Shown in pieces: positions 46,368 to 57,900 of a stretch of 64,000 nt of DNA. The DNA is from Takakia lepidozioides (lineage: Eukaryota > Streptophyta > Takakiopsida > Takakiales > Takakiaceae). The notes under the pieces were generated by a model, which saw only the letters and a list, made by a program, of their open reading frames with translations, searched no databases and had not been told where the DNA came from. The position numbers and the translations under genes are program-made. The stretch is taken from assembly GCA_030704615.1 (NCBI GenBank), contig CM060734.1, positions 11,408,001-11,472,000 on the forward strand, in the 5' to 3' direction. Every line of letters begins with the position of its first letter. The first letter of the stretch is position 1.

Positions 46368-46527
46368 GAACAGTGCAACACGGGAGCAAATTCCCAACTT
46401 ACCTGAGCATGGATGGCATGCATACTTTTGGCTTCCCTCGGCTTGTGAGGACATGCATACTTGTCACAGTTCATTATTAATAAAAATGCCTCATTTGAAC
46501 CAAAGGGGGGGTGCTATTCCGTGAGCC

Positions 46528-46610
46528 TGGAGGCGTGAGCCTGTGAGCCCAGGAAACCGTGAGCCTGTGAGCCCAGGAAACCGTGAGCCCAGCACAGGCT
46601 CACGCCACGT
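46528..46610. repeat. Palindrome with 14-bp perfect arms and internal repeats
   Basis: The arms ggcgtgagcctgtg (46531 on) and cacaggctcacgcc (ending 46608) are perfectly complementary. The loop holds two direct copies of gtgagcccaggaaacc. A related hairpin with gtgagc..gctcac arms is at 58856-58911. It follows the terminal exon at 46153-46367. Confidence 0.8.
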
Positions 46611-47224
46611 CAGCATGCATACATGGCCTATTTCCGCGGGTGTCACCTATTTCCGCGGGTTGATCAGCCATTTCCCGGGAATGCAGAGTGGATATGTTAC
46701 ATCCATTGTATCCATTGCATCCATCCAGACGTTATCAACATACCAAGCCCTCACAAGTTTATGTGGGTACGTCGTGAGGAGGTGCACACTGACATCATCT
46801 AAAGCGGATCCCTGCGAAATCTTTTCTTACTCACCACCCTTGCGAACATGCCAGGTATGTGCGGGAGCATCATGGATGCTCATTAGATTTGAGAATGCCT
46901 GAACGCTCTTTGATGAGGTGGACTTCACCGTGATGGATTCACCAACCATTCTTCTAGCACGAATGGTTTGGAGACCAACGAGCAAATGATGCGAGAATGC
47001 TCTACACGAACCAAAGTCGTTTGTTTGTTTTTGCAATGCACTCAAGTCTGTGAGGTCCACAAAACACTAAATAGATTGAAGGAACAATCCGGGCAGTCCA
47101 TGCAACCCCCATCTCCAACAATAGTTTGTTCCCATGAATGTGCATTCCACGTACACATTGCAAACAGGACAACAAGTACACACAACCATCCCATTTCAAA
47201 TTTGGCCCCGAATAAAACCAAAAG

Positions 47225-50200
47225 AAAACTTCATATCAAGTGTCACAGTCATCAAAATCAGTCTCGACCTCCTGTGCTATGTCATCCACAAAGATTCTGG
47301 CCCCAACACCACGTCTTCTACCACGGCCGTCAATGGGTGGACTCCGAGTGCCATGAACGGACATGCTTGCTGCGAGTGCCTCCACATAGACAGGTAGCAC
47401 GCAAGACCGAGGAGGACTAGAAAGAAGTCCAAATAGGTGTGATAGCCCTGGAGGGTAAGTGGAAGCACGCGGACTCCTGCACATGTCGACAAAAACCCAT
47501 TTTGAACACAATGATGCAATGCACATCCAACGAAGAGGATGTCTCCCATGTGAACTTTGCCTCAAGAACAGTGATTCTCGATATTGAAACAACAATGCAA
47601 GCATCCACAGGTTGAACTTACTCACAGGCAAAGTCGGAGTCCAGCTCCTTGTCGGAAGTCTCTTCTGTATCAATATCAGCGGGACGGGGCTTCGGAAGGA
47701 CTTGAGAAGGTGTCCACCCAAACCCATCAGTAGGTTCTTGTAAATCTCAGCATCCCCTTCAATCCCAAAGAGATGTCGCGCACTGGCCTTGCAAGCGTGG
47801 TACGAAGCACCTGCAGTGGAATAGAATGAAGGAAGCAGACATTGAAGACACATTTGGAACGGTGGGAAGTGCTGAAAGTGCAAGCTCAATCAAACCTCAT
47901 GAAATGTGAACGTTGAAGAGATGAACCTGTGCCCATTGACAAATCCAGAACTCTGGTGTCTGCGTAGGTGCAGCACTCCACAATCGTTTGAATGAAAGTC
48001 GGGCTCCTCTCCCTCGCCCCTCTCCAAGGAACCCCATTCCCCCTTTGCAAGCACACGTTGCTGTCGACGTAGTTGTGGTGCATGTCATCCGTGGGAGGAT
48101 CTGTCCTGTCGTCTATGAACTTGCCCCCATGAGTGATGGCGAACTCCACAATGCCGGCCGGAGTCGTTGGTGGATGCACTCGGACGAGACAAACAGCTTC
48201 AAACAAACGAGTCTGCGAACATGACATCCACAAGGAACCTTAAAAAATCAGGCCCCTACATATGAGTTCGAGCAACCTATACAACTCCATCCGAGAACCA
48301 CCAAGAAGAGGAAGAAGAAGACAAATTTACCATCTCTCCCGGACGATCCCCCTTCGTAAGGTACATGCTGTTCACACAATTCCATGTCTTCACGACTCTC
48401 ATGCCCGAGGCTTTCAAATAGCTGGCAAGTGCACGGCGACAGCGAACGTCGATGGACTGGATAAGCACCAAAACACCTGCATCGGACAGGAAAAAATTGC
48501 AAAAGGAGAAAACCCACCGCCAGTAGCGCTCATCAAAAGCATTCCAACCCGGACAAGCACCCGATGGAGGGACATCCGGGACTGCCAACCCATCAGGGAT
48601 GTCCAAGATGATGAGTTTGGCTGCATATGGCTTCTCCTTCCCGTTCACCCAAGATTTGGTCATTTTAGCCTGCAAACAAAATTACAATGGAATACTCAAG
48701 AGGATTGAAACGATCCATGCCCACAGCAGAGAAGAAGCAAAAGAGAACACGCACCGTGCCGAGGAACTCCACAATCCTCTCCCACACTGGTGATGGCTCG
48801 CCCTTGAAATCAGATTTCTTGGACTCCATCATGGCAAGGAACCCGACATTGGCCATCTCCAACCTGGTAGGGCGAATGACCCTCGTGGGATGTTCCACTG
48901 CATGGTACGGGTCCTTGGGATCAACCACCCCCTTGTTCTATCTCACGGATCCCCTACCATGCGGTGGAGTCTGCTGGACATGCACGACTGGGCCAATATC
49001 TGCAACACTTCCCTGCCCTTGTGCCACCTTCCCTCTACCCCTTCCTTTCCCCACAACACCAGCAACATCTTTTCCCTTTGCCTTTCTTCCTCTACCCGGG
49101 GTATCCTGAGCGGGAGGCTCCTTCTCTGCAAGAGTCCTCAAATTTCGTTCATGAATGTCGAGGTCGGCTGCTGCGGCAGTGGCTGCAATACGCTCATTCT
49201 CTCTCCTAAAAGACACCTCCGGAGCTGGGGTCTCAGAAGGAGGGCAATCCAAATACCAACCACAAGAAGAAAGATGGTATGGGCCCCAGTCATGCAAGAT
49301 CCCAGTAGTAAACATGGTCTGGTTGCCAGCAGGGACAAGCCAAAGGTCCACGAAATCTGGATGTTTGTCTAAGCAATTCTCTTCCATGAGAACAAACTTT
49401 ATGTACCTGCAGGAACAGAGACAGCCTCATTATGCAATGCAATTATTGTCTCTCAGCTTTTCCATCACACCAGGAAGACCCCCTTAAATAGTATGCGGCA
49501 CAGTACATTGCAACCACAGCACACTAAGTAGTCTGAACGGCCTAGGGTGTGCACCTGTAAAGGCATTGTTTCCAGGCTTCCTCTCCTTTTTCTTGCTGGT
49601 CAAGGTCATTTGTTCGACTGATGCCACCCTCCTTGCTGAACTCTCTAAAGAAACAAGAGTGCCACACTGTGGCTCTCCATTTCCTCATGTATGCTTCAAA
49701 GGAGACCTTCGGTGCTATCATAGTGATGCCATAGTCAGCCAGCTGAGTATGCAGAACCGACCGGGCCCTTTCTTCCAACTGCAAAACAATTCAAATGCAA
49801 GAATGAACCCAAAAACAATCACAGCGAATGTAAGAGGCAATGGAAAGAGAAGGACAGGAAAAGAGAAAAGAAAGTGACACAGGAAAGGACATCACATCTG
49901 GCTCCAGTAAGTGGCCTTGTGAAGCCATGTGTCCAGCACATTGTCACTGACAGGAATGACACGCTGGGTCTTCTTCTCTTTTTCCGGCCTGGGGAACATG
50001 TGGGTATCCCTAACTGTGGGATCGGAGTTCCATATCTGTAGCCACTTCACCTTCTGTTCTGAAGACACAACGGCGGTAGACAACCTGTGCAACTTCTCCT
50101 GGGCCATCTCTGGCTTGCCTAGCTTGTTATAATGGTTTTTAATCTCCAGGAGAAACTGCGATCCGAATGATGGGTTGGCAATTCTCAACTGCTTCACAAA

Positions 50201-51340
50201 AGCACTCATTATAGTCCTTCTTGTAGCGGTCATCTCTTTCTGGATGTGACTCTCAACCCCCTTTGCTGTCCTTCTCTCCTCAGGGGTTGAGCTGTAGTAT
50301 TCCAGTTTGCCACGCTCCCCTGCATCTGCAATGTCTTGCTGCAAGGGAATGCATGAGAGTTGCATCAACCCAAGGTCAAGGGAAACAAACAGAAACAAAC
50401 ATGTGGAAGCAGGAATATGGAAAGGCCAGATGAAGGAAGATGTATCTCACCGTGTACATGTACTCCATGAAAGCCTCATGGGTCAACGAGTACCACGTTT
50501 CCGATGTCTTGGAGCTTTTGCACTTCTTGTACGTCTCTGCTGAAAGGATGGTCTTGAAGTTGGTCAAGGGCATCTGCCCGATCCTTTGTATCCTATACAG
50601 TGTGTGAACCAGACTTGTTTTGACATGCGATGTCTCCGTCCCTCTGCAGAATGATATCTGAAAGTCAGAATGAAATTCAAGGACTTGAATCAAAGAACCA
50701 CGGAACCACAAATGGAACATGTAGAATGAGAAACCAACCTGTTCACATCATTCATTGCCGTCAGAAGACCCATCATGTTCCCGTCACAATCCAGCACCAT
50801 TGATCAAACAGAGTAATGCCACTCTTCCTCCTGTGAGTGCAGCCTCCCAATGACAGCCATCCATGCAAGCAACCGGTGGTTGCCATCCCAAACGTGAAAC
50901 ATCTTCCCTGAGAATGCCTGGGTGGAAGGTTTCCTGGAGAGAAGAAGTTCGAAGGATTCGTTCACCTGTCTCCAAATGGGATCCCAGGAGTCCACGATTG
51001 ACTCATCCACAAGGAGCTCATTGCCTCTGGAATCCTTTGTAGAAACGTAAAAGACTGCGGACCCATCCAAATACCCATGAACAAACTCGGCCTCCAGCTT
51101 CAGGATGTCCTTGATGAGGGGTGGACGAACGACGGGCATGGAAACCAACCTACACAGGGGAATCTTCAACCTCCCACCCGGGGCAAGCATACTTTGCACC
51201 ACAAGCTGAGAGTTTACCTTCTAACCCCCCAGCATCTCAGCGGCTTTGCTTTCATAGAACTCATCGTCAATATCAACAATGATCTTCTTCCCCTGCCCCG
51301 AAGGGATCTCCTCCGCCACACTTTGCATCTTCTCCTGCAG
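47225..51340 (-). pseudogene. ParB-like / methyltransferase-like family, copy C (longest)
   Basis: Right to left: an acidic start (EKMQSVAEEIPSGQGKKIIV, DIDDEFYESKAAEMLGG then TAG); the ParB-like domain LKIPLCRLVSMPVVRPPLIK, VHGYLDGSAVFYVSTKDSRG, SGKMFHVWDGNHRLLAWMAV (51165-50850), then a TGA at about 50802. Spacer exons: TSHVKTSLVHTLYRIQRIG..TWYSLTHEAFMEYMYTV (50640-50450), QDIADAGERGKLEYYSST..IANPSFGSQFLLEIKNHY..LHKATYWSQM (50345-49895), VSFEAYMRKWRATVWHSCFF (49785-49560) and a WLVPAGNQTMFTTG exon with a Lys/Gly-rich tail (49390-48940). Methyltransferase-like exons: KLIILDIPDGLAVPDV, ERYWRWVFSFCNFFLSDAGV, LVLIQSIDVRCRRAL (48640-48400), then TRVLDLSMGT (47960-47930) spliced to ASYHACKASARHLFGIEGD (47812-47756). 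The last exon ends RIFVDDIAQEVETDFDDCDT. At least three in-frame stops show decay. Confidence 0.8.
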
Positions 51341-51453
51341 GGTTGTTCATTCAAATTGATATAAGAGAGAGGCATGAAACGATGGTGTTTAAGCATGGCA
51401 GACAGGCCCTGTGTGGCCAAATTTCTCACCAGAAAACAAGCATTGTGGGGGCC

Positions 51454-53573
51454 GAAAACACCGTGCGTTGCCGCACAATGTTTCAGCTTCCAAATTCAAG
51501 TGTTTTGAACATGATATTTGGCCCTATTCAAATGAAAAAAGCAATGACAAGGTGGGCTCAAACAGTGTGCGTTGACGCACACTGTTTGAGCTGCCTGGTA
51601 AGTGTGACATGCCAGGTAAGTGTTCATTGAACCTCAAAGACATGCCCTTAGTGGCCTATTTCCAGATGAAAAAAACAAAGAAAAGATGAGCTCAAACAGT
51701 GTGCGTTGACGCACACTGTTTGAGCTGCCAGGTAAGTGTTCCTTGATCCTCACAGACGTACCCTGTGTTGCCGAATATCACAGGAAAAAAACAATGACAA
51801 GGTGGGCTCAAACAGTGTGCGTTGACGCACACTGTTTGAGCTGCCAGGTAAGTGATGATTGATCCTCAAATACATACCCTATGTGGCCGATTTTCAGATG
51901 ACAAAGGCAATGACAAGGTGAGCTCAAACAGTGTGCGTTGACACGCACTGTTTGAGCTGCCAGGTAAGTGATGATTGATCCTCAAATAGATGCCCTATGT
52001 GGCCGATTTCAGATGACAAAGGCAATGACAAGGTGAGCTCAAACAGTGTGCGTTGACACACACTGTTTGAGCTGCCAGGTATGTGATGATTGATCCTCAA
52101 ATACATGCTGTTTGTGGCCTTTTTCAGATGAAAAAATAATGAGAAGTTGGGCTCAAACAGAGTGCGCCAACGCACACTGTCTGAGCTGCTAGGTAAGTGT
52201 TCATTGATCCTCAGTTACATGCCCTGTGTGGCCGATTTTCAAACAAAAAAACAATGAGAAGGTGGGCTCAAACAGTGTGTGTTGACGCACACTGTTTGAG
52301 CTACCAGGTAAGTGATGATTGATCCTCAGAGACAAGCCCTGTGTGGCCAATTTTCAAACAAAAAAACAATGACATGGTGGGCTCAAACAGTGTGCGTTGA
52401 CGCACACTGTTTGAGCTGCCAGGTAAGTGTTCATTGATCCTCAAATACATGCCCTTTGTGGCCGAATTTAAGATGAAAAAAACAAAGAAAAGGTGAGCTC
52501 AAACAGTGTGTGTTGACGTACACTGTTTGAGCTGCCAGGTAAGTGTTCATTGATCCTCACAGACATGCCCTGCATTGCCGAATTTCACAGGAAAAAAACA
52601 GTGACAAGGTGGGCTCAAACAGTGTGCGTTGACGCACACTGTTTGAGCTGCCAGGTAAGTGTTCATTGATCATCAAATACATGCCCTTTGTGGCCTATTT
52701 CCAGATGAAAAAAACAATGAGAAGGTGGGCTCAAACAGTGTGCGCCAACGCACACTGTTTGAGCTGCCAGGTAAGTGTTCATTGATCCTCAGAGACATGC
52801 CCTATGTGGCCGATTTTCAAACGAAAAAAACAATGACAAGGTGAGCTCAAACAGTGTGCGTTGATGCACACTGTTTGAGCTGCCAGGTAAGTGATGATTG
52901 ATCCTCAAATACATACCCTATGTGGCCGATTTTCAGACGACAAAGGCAATGACAAGGTGAGCTCAAACAGTGTGCGTTGACGCACACTGTTTGAGCTGCC
53001 AGGTAAGTGATGATTGATCCTCAAATACATGCCGTTTGTGGCCGTTTTTCAGATGAAAAATCAATGAGAAGGTGGGCTCAAACAGTGTGCGCCAACGCAC
53101 ACTGTTTGAGCTACCAGGTAAGTGTTCATTGATCCTCAGAGACACGCCCTGTGTGGCCGATTTTGAAACAAAAAAAAATGACAAGGTGAGCTCAAACAGT
53201 GTGCGTTGACGCACACTGCTGGAGCTACCAGGAAATTGATGATTGAACCTCAAAAAGATACCCTGGCTGGGTAATTTTTTTGTTAGAAGAACAATGATAA
53301 GGGGGGCTCAAACAGTGTGTGTCAACGCACATTGTTTGAGCTTCCAAATAGTAGAGGATTGAACCGGGCATAGTGGCCCTATCTGGCCGTTTTGCACACC
53401 AACAACAAAGTAAAATGGGGGGCTCAAACAGTGTGCGTCAACGCACAGTGTTTGAGCTTCCAATTCGTGGTGGATCGAACCTGCCCTAGTTCCCCAATTT
53501 GGCCGTTTCGCACATCAACAAGCAAGCAAAATGGAAGGCTCAAACAGTGTGCGTCAACGCACACTGTTTGAGC
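51454..53573. repeat. Array of about 19 long palindromes upstream of copy C
   Basis: The unit is about 116 bp. Its heart is a near-perfect hairpin with 16-bp arms, gctcaaacagtgtgcg and cgcacactgtttgagc, around a 4-nt loop that is ttga in most units and ccaa or tcaa in others. Each hairpin is followed by tgccaggtaagtg (a consensus splice donor) and a spacer (ttgatcctca.a.acatgccct.tgtggccgattt). The first unit (51454) and the last four (from 53190) are most diverged; the middle units are nearly uniform, as in an array that is homogenised from within. It begins about 110 bp 5' of copy C's first ParB exon. Frames inside it are by-products. Confidence 0.95.
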
Positions 53574-53659
53574 TTCTTGTTCGCGGTTGATGCAACTTGG
53601 TAGAGATGCCGTGTGTAGACTATGTTCATATTGAAATACAATCTCAACTGGGGTTCACA

Positions 53660-54097
53660 TCAGCAATGAAGCACAAAGGTGGTTTTCAAAGATTGTACCT
53701 TTTTTTGGGCTGCTCCAGAAGACTCCCCAATCGCCGGGGACCCTTTGCGCTTCGGACTGCTCTCCACGCATTGCATGTTCTGGAGCATCTCCCCCATCCT
53801 CTCTTCCACTATGAGGTTCTTCGTGAGGCTAGCATCAACATCATCTTCGGCGTTTGTCTCTCCCTCGGATGCAGTGTCCTCCTCACCTGTTCTTGGAACT
53901 ATGGCAGGCTGTTGTTCTTCTCCGGATTCCTGCTCTTCCATCGCCATACTTTCCTCTTTGCCCTCTTCTTCCGCCTTTTCCTCTTCATCCACTATTTCCA
54001 TCCTCATTCTATATCTGGCTCTATTCCTGTTTCTAGAGCTCGTGAAGTATAATGACTTCCTTCTCTTCCTCCTCCGCTGGAAACAAGGGCTCCCCAC
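53660..54097 (-). CDS. Acidic, low-complexity exon, possibly the first exon of copy C
   Basis: The exon has a basic start (MGSPCFQRRRKRRKSLYFTS) and then a Glu-rich body (EIVDEEEKAEEEGKEESMAM). A mixed tail follows (VEERMGEMLQNMQCVESSPK). Copies B and C both carry acidic text just before the ParB-like domain, so this could be the 5' exon of copy C. In that case the palindrome array at 51.5-53.6 kb would lie in its first intron. An independent small gene is equally possible. Confidence 0.4.
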   Translation of the reverse strand: MGSPCFQRRRKRRKSLYFTSSRNRNRARYRMRMEIVDEEEKAEEEGKEESMAMEEQESGEEQQPAIVPRTGEEDTASEGETNAEDDVDASLTKNLIVEERMGEMLQNMQCVESSPKRKGSPAIGESSGAAQKKVQSLKTTFVLHC

Positions 54098-54259
54098 GAT
54101 GCCTCTAGAGCTCTCCAGTTTGACGTTTGCAACAAGGGTTGCTATGGCATGTAACCAAAATCAAAATTGGACATTGTCAACCGTATTTGGATGCGGGTGT
54201 TGTTATTGTGTGCGAACGGAATTCATCCATTTCGGCGTCTTTGTATTATCCAAGAAATA

Positions 54260-54960
54260 AAGTGCTAGAAAATATGTACATCCGTTGCATGTACTTGTGA
54301 TATATGTCAGATGTACTTCGCCGCCTGCCAATACATGGCGGCCTTCTTGCATTCTTTCAAATTCGGAAGTGCCGTAGAAATCTAATGCTAGTTCAATTTC
54401 GAGCAGTTCTTGCAGATTCGCCATAAATGTTATGCTTCACATATGCATCCACGTGTGTCGTACTGCCTACCCTGTGGTTTGCATTTTGCCGTCATCGTCG
54501 CCATGGGGTCATTCGGTATAAAGGGTTGTGTCGGAAATGATCTTGTGTTGCACACATCCGTGCGAGGTGACTCTTGGAGTGTCAGTGTTTGTGCTGTGCT
54601 CTTCTGGCACAGCACAACCTCATTACATTCGGGGTCTTCCTGTTTACTGCTCTCCAGGGTTGTTGCCGTCTTTCCATAATGGATGGTTTCATGTCATGTT
54701 CAGGGTTTGTTTTTCATCCAAAAACAGCACGGCTTCTTGTGGCTTCTTGTCTTTGAAAACAGTTTTTCTGGTTGGTGTCTCTCAGCGTGGTTGTCTGCGA
54801 AGTTCAGTGCATGTCATTCCTACATCCTTTTGATGCATCGCCCGCAGCCTTTGGGTTAGTGCTACCCTTGTTGACCTCAATTTGTTTTTGGTGGATCCCC
54901 TTTCGAGAATTACGGGCTATCAGTTCGGGGATTCCGTTGTGAATCGCAACTTTCGGTCAG
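54260..54960. other. Spacer before the MULE-like gene, no gene recognised
   Basis: Open frames on both strands here are short and rich in Cys, Ser and Phe, as in chance translation of T-rich DNA. The last 150 bp before 54972 (ttttcatccaaaaac, ttgttgacctcaattt) may hold the 5' leader of the transposase gene. No terminal inverted repeat was found by eye. Confidence 0.35.
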
Positions 54961-54971
54961 CGTAGGAAAAC

Positions 54972-57900
54972 ATGTCGAGGGAGCGAGATAGACTCGCCCG
55001 ATTTCATTCCAATGCAGGTAGTCTTCCACTGACTGCCACTGCAGACGACGATGGGTTTGCAGTTGTTCATGAGGATGAGCTGGTTACAGTGTTCCCACAG
55101 AATTGGGTTCTCTGCTTGTTCAAAAAGAGGTGTATGACGAGGATGGGAATTTGGATTCTGGACACTTGGAGAAACCATTGGTTGGCGAGTGTGGAAGGAA
55201 GTGGAGAGTCCTTCCAGGCACATACCGTGTCCTTGGAAAAGAGAGAAGACAATCAGCAGGATCAGTCATTACCCCTGGAACTGCAGCATCGGTCGTGCAG
55301 CAAAAGGGCACAGTTCATGTGAAACAAGAGGTGAGCACATCCACTACATTCGTGACTCTTTCAGACTCGTCCTCGGAGGATGTTTCTGAGATTCCTCCGC
55401 CAGTGCAGACTCCATTCTTGGATGATGACGAATTGCAAGAGATAACGAGTGTCATTCCAAAATTGAAAGCCCTCGCAGGGGTGCCTGGGTGCAAGAGCGA
55501 GCTGCGTTTTGTTGATTGGGAGTCCCTTCGTGTGCAGCGGGTTCAATACGTGCCAGCAGAGTTTGATGGGGACATCTTGTTTGAGCTCAACCCTCCCACG
55601 TCTTCCAATGGACTGGCTGGGCTTCTGCAGGGCATGGACAAGAAACATGACGGACACCCTTGGTGCAGGACAAAAACGTCGAACATCCACAACGACATTG
55701 GATTGAAATTTCGAAGGTCGGTTTGCGTTGGGCATTGCAAGTGCCTGAATATTTCTTGCCCTCGGATGAGAAACATCGCTCAACCAAACGAAAGTGAGTG
55801 GGAAGGTGTGCCCCTGAATCCTTTCACCCCAGGACTTGCCCCTCCCAAGACCAATACTTTTGTGTGCAGGTTCTGCAAACTTTCCCCGTCCTGTGTTTCT
55901 GTGTGCCACCAGGTGGCACACCGATGCAAGACAATGACTCGTGCCTGCATTCATATGGGTGCACACAAGCATCCTGTGTCCAAAGGAAGTTGCAGGGATA
56001 GCGTGGACATCGCTAGAAATCTGCTGAAGCAGGAAGTTCCACAATGCCCCTTGTGCAACACCTTCTGCTATAGCGCTTGCAGCTAGCAAGGCTTTCCTGG
56101 AAAAACACATACTGGGTGAAGGGGATTCGACACAACCAATGCTGGATGCAGATTCGCTTGATGCAGTGATGGACCATTTCTCCGTGTTGAGCTCTCACAA
56201 TATTCGAAACCAGGTGAATGCACTCAGAGTCGGCACAGGCACTGCTGGATTCATGGACAACATTATGGACCTCAAACGGAGAAGTCGCTATGAATTCATT
56301 CAAAACAGTATCTTCCCTGGCCAGGGCTCGTCCAAGGTGTATTTGTTCAAGATGTCCGCAGTGGGCGAAGGCAGTGGTGTGAGCATTGTCCGCCGAATGC
56401 AACCTGGAGGAGATTTGGCTAAATGTTGGTTGATGTTTGATCACTGCAAATGGGTGAAGGGTTGGACAACCATGGCGTGCCATGTGTATGATCCAGCGTA
56501 CCAGCGTGTGCTCTCAATAGCAATTTGTGATATGCAGTCGGAGGACACTGAATCCCAGATGCTCATGTGGAATTCGCTCCTGGCCGTCATGCAGCGCAAT
56601 GGAATACAGAACACAAATTTTGCGGGCTTCATGGCTGATAGTGCACAGGCAAATTTCAATGCAGTGCGGCGCGTGTTTGGTTCGGGGGATCCTAAGGTCC
56701 CAATGGAAAATAGGGAGCGCACATGCCTCTTCCATTGGAGTCAATCTCTGCCACGTCATACAAAGCGCTGCATTCGCCCCGACCTTCAGTTGGAGCACAG
56801 AAGGCTCTGTCTCAAGTACAAAAATGCCACCTCAATGGGAGAAGCTGAGAGCACTTACCAGGCAATCCGGGCTTGGTGGTTCTCCTCTGGTGCTGCTACT
56901 AGTATCCACCTGAAGGAGTTGGAGGACTGGTTGGTTTTCTGGCACTTTAGGTACAGACAGTGGGGAGCTTTCATGACGACGGTAAGCCTCTTCAATCCCA
57001 AAAACACAAATTTTGCATCGTGCCTGTTCATTTGGGGTTCTTGGATTGTCGCTTGCAGAACCTCTTCCATTTCCTTTCGTTCCTCACATTTCCATGCAAT
57101 GCCTCCTACAGGACATGTCCTTGGAGGACTTGGCCGACATGCCATCCTGTAATTTGGCGGAGACTGTTCACAACGCCTGGATGCAGCAATCTACCAAAGC
57201 AGGTCGTGACTTGTATGTGGCCACTGCTGATGACATGGTGCGGGCACTTACACAACAAACCAGGTACCGCAATTTTCTGATGGGACGGGGTGGAGGCAAG
57301 GGCCCCGGTACGACTTTGTTGATGCTAAGGGCTGCGAGTAGGTCTGGAGACCCATCGAAGATGGCCAGAGCTCTGAACAGGTGCACTGAAGGCTCCCCTT
57401 TGCAATCTAGGCTCCCTCATTTGGAAGGCGAGGAAAGATTTGGATCATGCAAAAGGAAATTGAACACTCTTCCAGGGTCAGATGGAGATTCCCATCGCCC
57501 AGACAGGTCAATTTCTCTGTGCCAAAGGTGTCTCCAGTGCAGAGTAAGTCGTGTGCCAGCCCCTTCCCAGGTGGGTCCTCCTCAAGTGGAGCAGGTGCAG
57601 AACATGCAAGCACAGCAGCAGGAATCCCATTGGAGGAGGTGGTGGCCATGGTGCAGGAATCTGATTGCATTGATAGTGAGTGGCATATAGAACGCACCCT
57701 ACCAGGATCTAGAGTTGCTTGCATGGCAATTCGGACCCCCTCTTTCAAGAAATGCAAATCAAAAATATGCAAAGGCTCCAGGGGGACTCCAGCTCCAACA
57801 TTCACAGGGTTGTTCCGACCTTATCATAGTGGGGAGTCAAAGGACCACAAGTTCTGGTTCTGCCCAGACGATATGGCACGATGCGTCAAGGGAACAGTTC

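Noticed and set aside
51924-53253. Short frames with QRTLFELT/FEDQSSLTWQ repeats
   Set aside because: These are translations of the 116-bp satellite on the minus strand, not genes.
51454-53573. CRISPR array
   Set aside because: Units are 116 bp with near-identical spacers, each with a long palindrome, in a eukaryotic context without cas genes. It is a tandem palindromic satellite.
53597-54260. Plus-strand Ser/Phe-rich protein
   Set aside because: It is the complement of the Glu/Lys-rich minus-strand exon, which is the more protein-like reading.
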